Shown in pieces: positions 1 to 4,979 of a DNA stretch of 6,637 bases. Below the pieces are notes generated by a model. It saw nothing but the letters and a program-made list of their open reading frames with translations. It had not been told where the DNA came from and did no database searches. How positions within the stretch are numbered: position 1 is the stretch's first letter; the number at the start of each line of letters is the position of its first letter. The translations under genes were made by a program, and so were the position numbers. The stretch comes from an uncultured Erysipelotrichaceae bacterium (lineage in GTDB: Bacteria > Bacillota_I > Bacilli_A > Erysipelotrichales > Erysipelotrichaceae). The stretch is from NCBI GenBank assembly GCA_947385085.1, contig CANDJN010000062.1, forward strand, positions 1 to 6,637, written 5' to 3'.

Positions 1-1672
1 TCGCCGCAAATCGAATATATTGTGGTTCTTTTAATTTCACGGTAATCTCTGTACCTGTACTTCGATAGGAAGTATTACCGGAACCGGCATCCTCCAAGTA
101 TAAGGTGACCTTAAAGGTATTGGTATCCGGTTTTAACAGATTGGCATAATCAATATTCACATTGGCAGTATTTCCTGTTCCTACTGTTCCCAAAACACTG
201 TATACCGTATCACCATTGACATCAGTTGCCTCGGCAGAAACATAACGAGTACCTTCGGAAAGATTCTCTGTACCAAAGTATACAGGCAAACTGATGGTAG
301 TATTCGTTTTTGGCTTTTCTACCTCATACACATTACCTATTACACCAGATGCACCACTATTTAATCCTACATTTAATTTTGAGGTTTCTAAAGTCAAAAA
401 GCTCCCAGCATTATCACTGTTAGGAATAGAAGCAGTATTTAATACAGTGGACGTAGAATAAGCACGCTTGGCATTGTTTCGCATGATTACATCTGATGCT
501 TTTAGTTTTACATAAGGGCGAACCAAGGCACTGCCTGCATTGTTGGTGAGAGTGGGGCAATAATCTGTCTGTACGGTTGGTGTTCCTGAAATAGAAGCAC
601 TTACTGAGAAAGTTCTAGTCCCATGTTTAACAAAAAGATAATTGTTAGAGTTTGCCCTACCATCAGCATAAAATGATGCATTATTTATATAAGTGGCAAC
701 ACATTGTCCTGAACCAAACGATACATTGCTAAGGCTGGGATTATCTATATAATAACCACCGCTACTATTGATTTTTGGTGTAGGATACCAGCTCCACTTA
801 ACCATTACTCCTGTAGCAAATCCTCCGCCAGAACCTTTAGTATAGCTTTTTTTCCCCGAACTATCTATAGAATAAGAAAGTGTAGTGTTGCTACCTACGG
901 TATCACTTCCCGTTTTAGTACCATTACATGGACTACTTGGAGAAGGATTATTTTTCGTCCACATGTTCCTACTCATTCCATTAGCACTGGAATGATCGTA
1001 TTTTATATTAGCGCTTGAAATATATTGTCTTTTTATTACACTAGCCGCATTAAAATTGTTGATTGGCTTTACCCCTGTTTCATTCGCAGATGCCGTTCCA
1101 CAGGTTCCTGCTGTTAAGCTGTTCAAGCTAAATCCTGATACCGTTGTTTTCTTGATTCCCCCATCTGCCACCAAATTTCTACCACTCACAAAGCTTGCTC
1201 TATTTGTCGACGTATTCGCATCCTTTAACCACCATTCACCATTATTTATATTCACTGATGATGCAATTTGATTACTTGATACCAACCCTGATATCCCCTG
1301 TAATTCTGATTTAGAAATTAAGCTCACACTATTTCCCGATAAAGAAAGATGCGCATTTCCTATTTTACCGAAATTTGTTTCGGATTTATAGGCGTTGGCA
1401 TTGGTTAATGCCGTATTATAATTGGTCGCAGAACCTACTGTATTTTTCTTTAATAAATACAGATAGCCATCCTTTTGTCCTAACACAAAAAAGGTATCAT
1501 CAGCGGCCTTGCCTAAATGTACTTCATCCCCTGTATGCAAAGAGCTTGCGACGCCACCGTTAGGCGTATTGCCTATCGTTCCTGCCGCATTGATACTGCC
1601 CTTAAATAATGTAAAGCCAATTGAGCTTACCGCTATCAACGCGATTAAACAAACCAATAATTTCTTCCACAT
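1..1672 (-). CDS. Secreted surface protein, 5' part (C-terminus beyond left edge)
   Basis: The frame is open from an ATG at 1672 to the left edge, giving 557 visible codons with no stop, so the gene is cut by the window. The start is supported by AAAGGTG (1679-1685) with a six-base spacer. Residues 1-30 form a signal peptide: Lys at 3-4, a hydrophobic core at about 5-23, and a likely cleavage site after Ala29 or Ala30. The mature part is rich in Ser, Asn, Gly and Thr. It has a GEWWLKDAN stretch near 145-153 and a VRPYVKLKASDVIM stretch at 384-397. A WWL segment followed by an RP segment is reminiscent of DUF6273-type modules of Bacillota surface proteins, but this is a resemblance only. The four mature cysteines (191, 249, 324, 372) could form two disulfides. 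From about residue 405 the sequence becomes beta-rich and Ig-like. Function is unknown; adhesion or an envelope role is inferred. No anchor is visible because the 3' end is missing. Confidence 0.85.
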   Translation of the reverse strand, partial: MWKKLLVCLIALIAVSSIGFTLFKGSINAAGTIGNTPNGGVASSLHTGDEVHLGKAADDTFFVLGQKDGYLYLLKKNTVGSATNYNTALTNANAYKSETNFGKIGNAHLSLSGNSVSLISKSELQGISGLVSSNQIASSVNINNGEWWLKDANTSTNRASFVSGRNLVADGGIKKTTVSGFSLNSLTAGTCGTASANETGVKPINNFNAASVIKRQYISSANIKYDHSSANGMSRNMWTKNNPSPSSPCNGTKTGSDTVGSNTTLSYSIDSSGKKSYTKGSGGGFATGVMVKWSWYPTPKINSSGGYYIDNPSLSNVSFGSGQCVATYINNASFYADGRANSNNYLFVKHGTRTFSVSASISGTPTVQTDYCPTLTNNAGSALVRPYVKLKASDVIMRNNAKRAYSTSTVLNTASIPNSDNAGSFLTLETSKLNVGLNSGASGVIGNVYEVEKPKTNTTISLPVYFGTENLSEGTRYVSAEATDVNGDTVYSVLGTVGTGNTANVNIDYANLLKPDTNTFKVTLYLEDAGSGNTSYRSTGTEITVKLKEPQYIRFAA

Positions 1673-1723
1673 CGCAATCACCTTTCTTCATAGATCAAAT
1701 AATCCTAAACAATCACACTAAAC

Positions 1724-1738
1724 ATTACATTTTGTAAT
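1724..1738. repeat. Short palindrome at the start of the surface-protein leader
   Basis: ATTACA-TTT-TGTAAT is a perfect 6-bp inverted repeat with a three-base centre. It falls within about 20 bases of the expected transcription start. It could be an operator or a small 5' hairpin. There is no T-tract on the minus strand, so it is not a terminator. Confidence 0.35.
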
Positions 1739-1741
1739 CTC

Positions 1742-1778
1742 TGCCATAATAATTTAATCTACTAAAAATTGTATGGCA
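1742..1778. repeat. 7-bp dyad flanking the candidate promoter
   Basis: TGCCATA (1742-1748) and its exact reverse complement TATGGCA (1772-1778) are separated by 23 bases. One arm overlaps the candidate -35 and the other lies just downstream of the -10. The placement would suit a regulator that loops or bridges the promoter, but two 7-mers in AT-rich DNA can also pair by chance. Confidence 0.35.
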
Positions 1779-1779
1779 A
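1751..1779 (-). promoter_or_regulatory. Candidate promoter of the surface-protein gene
   Basis: On the minus strand TTGCCA (1774-1779) is separated by 17 bases from TAAATT (1751-1756). Each hexamer matches the sigma-A consensus at four of six positions. Transcription would begin near 1744, leaving a leader of about 70 bases before the ATG at 1672. TACAAT overlapping the spacer is a better -10 by itself but has no acceptable -35 partner. The rest of this gap (about 1780-1946) is very AT-rich and shows no gene. Confidence 0.4.
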
Positions 1780-1946
1780 ATCTAATTTCTTACCCTCACT
1801 ATATCATCAAAGCAAGAGTAGAAACTCCTCCCTGTTCAATTATTCACTGTAAGACACATAAATGAATGACTGCGTTCACCTAAAGTTTAAAAATTTTAAA
1901 AGTTTTAATTTATTTTCTTTATTTGTTATTTGGGTACAATTAAAAT

Positions 1947-1963
1947 TACAGATCTTCTCTGTA
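1947..1963 (-). terminator. Weak candidate terminator after the sigma-factor gene
   Basis: The minus strand reads TACAGA-GAAGA-TCTGTA followed by ATTTTAATT. The six-pair stem and interrupted T-tract lie about 40 bases beyond the stop of the sigma-factor gene. The stem is short and AT-rich, so some readthrough into the surface-protein gene is possible. Confidence 0.35.
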
Positions 1964-2001
1964 TGTTAAAAATTCATTTTCATTATTTATTTAAATCAAA
2001 A

Positions 2002-3057
2002 TTAACGATTATATTCCTTCTCAAAAGCATCTGTCCAGCCTTCACTCTTTAACTGCTGATACATATCCCGATTGCTTTGCTTTAAAGCATTATATACCGG
2101 CAACATTTCTTTCAACGTCGCTTTACTTAGCTGCTGCAATGCCGTTTCATCATATGCATATCCCTTTAACAGATAATACGCTTCAATTTCATTGTTTATA
2201 AGATGATCATCTATTCTTACTGATTGAAACACATAATCACCTTGTATACTTTGATGGGATGCATCCTTATTGAAAACTTCATTTCCAATCCCAAGCATGC
2301 TGATGCTCAGCACCAAAACACTGGCTCCGATTAAATAATTTCCTGCCACACCCGCAACAAAATCTGTAATGTGAGAGAAGGTGAAGGGCTGTGTAATCAA
2401 GACCAATTCCTTTGCCCAATGACTTTGCTTGCTTAATAGCGTTAAGGCAAATACCGTTCCCAAGCTTTCCACTCGAAAATTCAAAGAAATCTGTTCCTTT
2501 TGCTCATAGTCCTTGATCTTCGCTTTCAACGCATTTCTTGCCGCAAAGGATCGACTTTTTACCGTTCCCAGTGGAATCTCCAACAATGAAGCAACTTCCT
2601 CTTGATTAAGCTGCTTAAAATAAAGCATTTCCAAAATCGCTTGATGTTCTTTGGACAAGGAAGCGATCATGTGCATCAGCACTTCATGATCACTGGTAAA
2701 ATGAAGAGCGGCCTCACTGTTATGATCTCTGCGTTCTTCTACCGCCATATTGAAATATTTTATGTATTCCGCATCATATAAATCACTTTTGTTATTGCGA
2801 AATAGATTCTTACACTTATTGACACAAATACGATTAATCCAAAGCGGAAAGTAATTCGGTTTTTCTAATGTATGAATGGACTTTCTAACCTGCAAAAAAG
2901 TAAGCTGCGCAATGTCCTGTGCATCCGCATCGTTTTTACATAGCTTAATCGCTGCTTTATATACACTGGAATAGTAATATTTAAATAATTCTTCAAATGC
3001 TTGTTCATCTTGTTTTGCGGCTTTTTCTACCAATAAAGTCAAACGTTTTTCATCCAT
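2002..3057 (-). CDS. ECF-type sigma factor with C-terminal membrane extension
   Basis: This 351-residue protein starts as an ECF (sigma-70 family, group IV) sigma factor. Region 2, which binds the core enzyme and the -10 element, spans about residues 17-92 and includes DAQDIAQLTFLQVRK. Region 4, the -35-binding helix-turn-helix, spans about 123-183 and includes LNQEEVASLLEIPLGTVKSR. Classical ECF factors end there at under 200 residues. This one continues with a linker, one strong transmembrane helix (about 235-258, core NYLIGASVLVLSISMLGIG) and a tail of about 95 residues that would lie outside the membrane. The sigma domain is therefore probably tethered, with the tail sensing an envelope signal; that is inference. 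The ATG at 3057 was chosen because AGGAGG (3067-3072) precedes it by nine bases. The frame can be extended to an ATG at 3093, but that lies inside the promoter. No anti-sigma gene is adjacent. Confidence 0.9.
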   Translation of the reverse strand: MDEKRLTLLVEKAAKQDEQAFEELFKYYYSSVYKAAIKLCKNDADAQDIAQLTFLQVRKSIHTLEKPNYFPLWINRICVNKCKNLFRNNKSDLYDAEYIKYFNMAVEERRDHNSEAALHFTSDHEVLMHMIASLSKEHQAILEMLYFKQLNQEEVASLLEIPLGTVKSRSFAARNALKAKIKDYEQKEQISLNFRVESLGTVFALTLLSKQSHWAKELVLITQPFTFSHITDFVAGVAGNYLIGASVLVLSISMLGIGNEVFNKDASHQSIQGDYVFQSVRIDDHLINNEIEAYYLLKGYAYDETALQQLSKATLKEMLPVYNALKQSNRDMYQQLKSEGWTDAFEKEYNR

Positions 3058-3079
3058 ACCAGTCACCCTCCTATTAGTA

Positions 3080-3108
3080 ATCATATGTGACATTTAATTT
3101 TATGTCAA
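3080..3108 (-). promoter_or_regulatory. Sigma-A-type promoter of the ECF sigma-factor gene
   Basis: The minus strand has TTGACA (3103-3108), a 17-base spacer, then TATGAT (3080-3085), which is 11 of 12 consensus positions. Transcription would start near 3073, placing the AGGAGG ribosome binding site at the extreme 5' end of the mRNA and making the leader only about 16 bases. This fixes the translation start at 3057. It also indicates that the gene is transcribed by the housekeeping sigma factor rather than by an ECF autoregulatory promoter. Confidence 0.8.
3088..3107. promoter_or_regulatory. Candidate operator: dyad overlapping the -35 of the sigma-factor promoter
   Basis: TGACAT (3088-3093) and ATGTCA (3102-3107) are exact reverse complements separated by eight AT-only bases, giving a 20-bp dyad with half-sites 14 bp apart. 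It covers five bases of the -35 and most of the spacer, where a repressor would block polymerase. One arm is partly fixed by the -35 consensus, so only the matching arm is independent evidence. Confidence 0.4.
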
Positions 3109-3220
3109 TATTTAAATTTTGGAAATTACGATATTTATGGTAAAAATTATGAAAGCTGATCCAATTTCATTCTTTTTTCATTTTATATACTCATGGATGA
3201 AATTTAATTAAGGGGTATTG

Positions 3221-3238
3221 ATTCACACTTATGTGAAT
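3221..3238. repeat. 18-bp palindrome upstream of the sigma-factor promoter
   Basis: ATTCACA-CTTA-TGTGAAT is a perfect 7-bp inverted repeat with a four-base loop, about 110 bp upstream of the -35. On the plus strand it is followed by a broken T-run, so it could act as a weak plus-strand terminator, but no plus-strand gene is present. It could equally be a protein-binding site. The rest of 3109-3309 shows no gene. Confidence 0.4.
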
Positions 3239-3309
3239 GCTTATTATTTTTTACTTTACAGCCAATAGGATTTTTCCGTATATCATCATGTATCATTAAA
3301 AAAGGCCAA

Positions 3310-3356
3310 AAGAAAAGATAGAAATCACACGCTTTAACAAAAAATAGATTTCTATC
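3310..3356 (-). terminator. Rho-independent terminator of the Rpn operon
   Basis: GATAGAAATC (3317-3326) and GATTTCTATC (3347-3356) form a perfect ten-pair stem with a 20-base loop. On the minus strand the stem is followed by TTTTCTTTT. It lies about 75 bases beyond the stop of the short Rpn-tail ORF, which separates the Rpn operon from the sigma-factor gene. The stem is AT-rich and the loop long, so efficiency may be moderate. Confidence 0.7.
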
Positions 3357-3403
3357 CGTTTATCAAAAACAGGGGATTATTCTATAATTAATAACATGAT
3401 TTA

Positions 3404-3418
3404 CAATTATACTAATTG
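3404..3418. repeat. Small palindrome just after the short Rpn-tail ORF
   Basis: CAATTA-TAC-TAATTG is a perfect 6-bp inverted repeat lying 11 bases beyond the stop codon at 3430. It has no T-tract. It may be a 3'-end hairpin of the mRNA or a chance AT-rich dyad. Confidence 0.25.
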
Positions 3419-3429
3419 AGCCTTAGATA

Positions 3430-3627
3430 CTATTTCTTATCCTCAATATATTTCATTATGGAAAGTTGAATGTCCTCTGTGATGTTTAAATAATTCATTG
3501 TCTTTTCCATGCTTATGTTCATATTGCTCATTAATGACATAACACCTTCCGCACGTCCTTCAGCCTTGCCTTTCGCAAGACCTTCGGCACGTGCTTCATC
3601 CCTAATACCTTGACTTAAATTACACAT
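3430..3627 (-). CDS. Free-standing Rpn C-terminal tail protein (candidate RpnS-like inhibitor)
   Basis: This 65-residue ORF repeats only the C-terminal tail of the Rpn nuclease encoded just upstream; it has no nuclease domain. It begins MCNLSQGIRDEARAEGLAKG, which is identical to the nuclease tail. A shorter AxG-type stretch follows (eight residues fewer), then a helical end at roughly half identity. The start at 3627 was chosen because GGAGG (3636-3640) precedes it by eight bases. The frame also allows ATGs at 3642 and 3657. The 3657 ATG aligns with a Met inside the nuclease but has no good ribosome binding site; using it gives 75 residues. The ORF follows the nuclease stop by 80 bases and lies before the shared terminator, so co-transcription is likely. 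In E. coli, Rpn C-terminal small proteins inhibit the full-length nuclease; the same role here is inference. The alternative is an untranslated remnant of a second rpn gene. Confidence 0.65.
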   Translation of the reverse strand: MCNLSQGIRDEARAEGLAKGKAEGRAEGVMSLMSNMNISMEKTMNYLNITEDIQLSIMKYIEDKK

Positions 3628-3640
3628 TTCTTCAACCTCC
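3575..3640. repeat. 66-bp direct repeat, copy 1 (partner 3880-3945)
   Basis: By eye this stretch matches 3880-3945 at 65 of 66 positions; the difference is T at 3628 against A at 3933. The offset is 305 bp. It covers the ribosome binding site, the ATG and the first 16-17 codons of the tail protein. Similarity drops sharply on both sides. Confidence 0.9.
3636..3640 (-). promoter_or_regulatory. Ribosome binding site of the short Rpn-tail ORF
   Basis: GGAGG on the minus strand lies eight bases before the ATG at 3627. It sits inside the block shared with the nuclease gene, so the duplication carried its own translation signal. This site favours 3627 over the two upstream in-frame ATGs. Confidence 0.6.
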
Positions 3641-3707
3641 ATTTCTATATTCCTCATCCTGAATACATTTTATAATTCCTATGATGAAATAGTGAGATTA
3701 TTGCCTG

Positions 3708-3932
3708 TTATTTCTTCTCATTTTCAATATTTTTAATAACCGCAGGTCGAATGTCTTTTGCAATGTTCAAACAATCCATTGCTTTATCCATACTTAAGTT
3801 CATACTATTCATCAATGACTTAACGGCTTCCGATAGACCTTTAGCTCGTCCTCTAGCCATACCTTCCGCGCGTCCTTTTGCAAGACCTTCGGCACGTGCT
3901 TCATCCCTAATACCTTGACTTAAATTACACAT
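3708..3932 (-). CDS. Gene-within-gene: Rpn C-terminal small protein from an internal start
   Basis: An in-frame ATG at 3932 (Met254 of the nuclease) is preceded by AAGGAGG (3941-3947) with an eight-base spacer, as good as the start of the full-length gene. The product would be a 74-residue protein beginning MCNLSQGIRDEARAEG, containing the AxG-type stretch and the final helices but no catalytic residue. For E. coli rpn genes it is established that such intragenic C-terminal proteins are made and inhibit the full-length toxin, probably through the shared oligomerisation segment. Here it is predicted from the ribosome binding site and from a stand-alone copy downstream. The upstream codons Lys-Glu-Val spell AAG GAG GTT, so part of the match could be coincidence of coding. 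Confidence 0.6.
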   Translation of the reverse strand: MCNLSQGIRDEARAEGLAKGRAEGMARGRAKGLSEAVKSLMNSMNLSMDKAMDCLNIAKDIRPAVIKNIENEKK

Positions 3933-4691
3933 ATCTTCAACCTCCTTCGCTAATTCCTTCGTCATTAGTATACCATAGTTTTCACATAATTGATACTTCT
4001 TATCCTCCGGCGTCATCTCTGCCTTAAATAAAATATATAACATATTCATAAAGCTATCCGCTTCTTCATTCTTATCATATTCATTGTTAGGGTATAACAT
4101 GATGATGGACAGTTTATCATAGTCTTCTTTAGGAAAGTGATATGTTTTTCTTAAGCATTCTTCCTTGATCGTATATTGATTGAATACACCTTCCTTCTTT
4201 TTCGCTGAATTCATCACAATCCAAATCGAGTATACCTTCTTCAAATTCTGAAAATCGGAATGATCAAAGCCTTCCGCTTGATTCTTTTGTCTCGCTATAA
4301 GTCTAGCACAATAATAAACTGCTCTGCTTAACAGCGGATAGCTAGGTTTGTAATTCTGCGCTTCCACGTTAATGATTAAGCCAATACTTTCATCAGTACC
4401 CGGTATCTTTACCGTAAACAGAACATCGTATCGGATTGTTGCGCCGGATATGGTATGATCCTCTGTATTCATCCCTTTGATTTTGTCATTCCCCGCTTCA
4501 TTGCGTATCGTTTCATATTCAATATAAGCAGGTATCTCCTCTAAGGAAATATCCTTGAATTCAAGAACGCACGCTTTCAGAATGCGCGCCAGGATTTGTA
4601 TATTACTTAAAATATTTTTACAGCTTTGATCAAGGTTTTTATCTGATGTTTTCTTTTCAATCTCATCCGCTATCGCTAAATTTGTGATCAT
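3708..4691 (-). CDS. Rpn family recombination-promoting nuclease / PD-(D/E)XK transposase-like protein
   Basis: The 327-residue protein fits the Rpn/PDDEXK_2 family, whose members are DNA endonucleases often mislabelled as transposases; in E. coli they promote recombination and act as toxic anti-phage proteins. The catalytic core is recognisable as Asp89 in RYDVLF followed by Glu110 and Gln112 in INVEAQN, a D-x20-E-x-Q pattern. The conserved SRAVYYCARLIARQK helix (122-136) comes next. The active site therefore looks intact. Residues from about 254 onward form the tail: an AxGxAxG-type amphipathic stretch (about 265-286) and a final helical segment (about 288-327). Translation starts at 4691 behind AAGGAGG (4698-4704) with a six-base spacer. 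A second strong start lies inside the gene at 3932. There are no terminal inverted repeats or transposase partner, so this is unlikely to be a mobile element itself. The role in this organism is inferred. Confidence 0.88.
   Translation of the reverse strand: MITNLAIADEIEKKTSDKNLDQSCKNILSNIQILARILKACVLEFKDISLEEIPAYIEYETIRNEAGNDKIKGMNTEDHTISGATIRYDVLFTVKIPGTDESIGLIINVEAQNYKPSYPLLSRAVYYCARLIARQKNQAEGFDHSDFQNLKKVYSIWIVMNSAKKKEGVFNQYTIKEECLRKTYHFPKEDYDKLSIIMLYPNNEYDKNEEADSFMNMLYILFKAEMTPEDKKYQLCENYGILMTKELAKEVEDMCNLSQGIRDEARAEGLAKGRAEGMARGRAKGLSEAVKSLMNSMNLSMDKAMDCLNIAKDIRPAVIKNIENEKK
3880..3945. repeat. 66-bp direct repeat, copy 2, inside the Rpn nuclease gene
   Basis: This is the partner of 3575-3640, with one mismatch by eye. 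Here it encodes nuclease residues from about 250 to 271, including the internal Met254 and its ribosome binding site. Such a long near-identical pair could drive deletion by recombination, which would fuse the nuclease to the alternative tail. Confidence 0.9.
3941..3947 (-). promoter_or_regulatory. Internal Shine-Dalgarno sequence in the Rpn nuclease gene
   Basis: AAGGAGG on the minus strand lies eight bases from the in-frame ATG at 3932. A full consensus at ideal spacing inside a coding region is uncommon, and it is retained in the downstream duplicate as GGAGG. Confidence 0.65.
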
Positions 4692-4748
4692 TTCATTCCT
4701 CCTTTTCCGATTGAATTACGCCATAAAAGATTGTCATATCCTATTGAA

Positions 4749-4766
4749 TCAACTGCTATTTATCAT
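4749..4766 (-). CDS. Five-codon mini-ORF (MINSS) in the Rpn leader
   Basis: AAAGGAGG (4773-4780) and a six-base spacer precede an ATG at 4766. The frame encodes Met-Ile-Asn-Ser-Ser and stops with TGA at 4751-4749. It lies in the predicted rpn leader, 58 bases before the nuclease start. It may be a leader peptide that tunes translation of the nuclease. It may instead be the decayed 5' end of another rpn copy, since the nuclease also begins Met-Ile after AGGAGG. Neither reading can be settled from sequence alone. Confidence 0.35.
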   Translation of the reverse strand: MINSS

Positions 4767-4811
4767 AAGATACCTCCTTTCCTTCGTCATGATCATTTAT
4801 CCCCCTACTCT

Positions 4812-4840
4812 TATATACACGGAAAAATAGTGATTCCCAA
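4812..4840 (-). promoter_or_regulatory. Candidate promoter of the Rpn operon
   Basis: The minus strand has TTGGGA (4835-4840), a 17-base spacer, then TATATA (4812-4817), each matching four of six consensus positions. Transcription would begin near 4805, giving a leader of about 115 bases that includes the mini-ORF at 4766-4749. It lies downstream of the terminator at 4961-4927, so it would start a separate transcript from the upstream surface-protein gene. Confidence 0.45.
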
Positions 4841-4926
4841 AAATTCTTATAAGTTTTTTATAAAATCTTATCAGCAGTCATGTTCAAGAAAGAAATCAAT
4901 ATTATGATTTGTAATATGAGAGCATG

Positions 4927-4961
4927 AAAAAACAGGTAAATCAAAGTGTGAATTACCTGTT
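4927..4961 (-). terminator. Rho-independent terminator of the repeat-rich surface-protein gene
   Basis: AACAGGTAA (4931-4939) and TTACCTGTT (4953-4961) pair perfectly over nine bases around a 13-base loop. With a G-T wobble and further A-T pairs the stem can reach about 12. On the minus strand it runs into a six-base T-run. It begins 18 bases after the stop codon at 4980. Confidence 0.85.
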
Positions 4962-4979
4962 CTTTAAGATGTTTCATTA

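Noticed and set aside
1056..1721. Three plus-strand ORFs of 62-71 codons (1056-1271, 1375-1563, 1509-1721)
   Set aside because: They lie opposite the signal-peptide-bearing minus-strand surface-protein gene, lack convincing ribosome binding sites and show low-complexity antisense composition.
1842..1880. Possible ECF-type promoter (GTGAAC followed by GTGTC on the minus strand) for the left surface-protein gene
   Set aside because: The spacing is about 18 bases rather than the usual 16-17, and the -10 lacks the typical CGT. No second copy occurs upstream of the sigma-factor gene to support it.
1861..1920. AT-rich hairpin-like runs (AAAGTTT/AAAATTTT repeats) as an origin or attachment site
   Set aside because: Simple A/T runs pair with themselves easily. 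No DnaA boxes, iterons or flanking integrase were seen.
3430..4691. Insertion sequence or transposon, because Rpn proteins are often annotated as transposases
   Set aside because: No terminal inverted repeats, target-site duplication or other transposase genes were found. The repeated block is a direct repeat within coding sequence.
3221..4953. Shared 10-mer ATTCACACTT at 3221-3230 and, inverted, at 4944-4953
   Set aside because: The second copy is the loop of a terminator. In AT-rich DNA one shared 10-mer is weak evidence for a common site.
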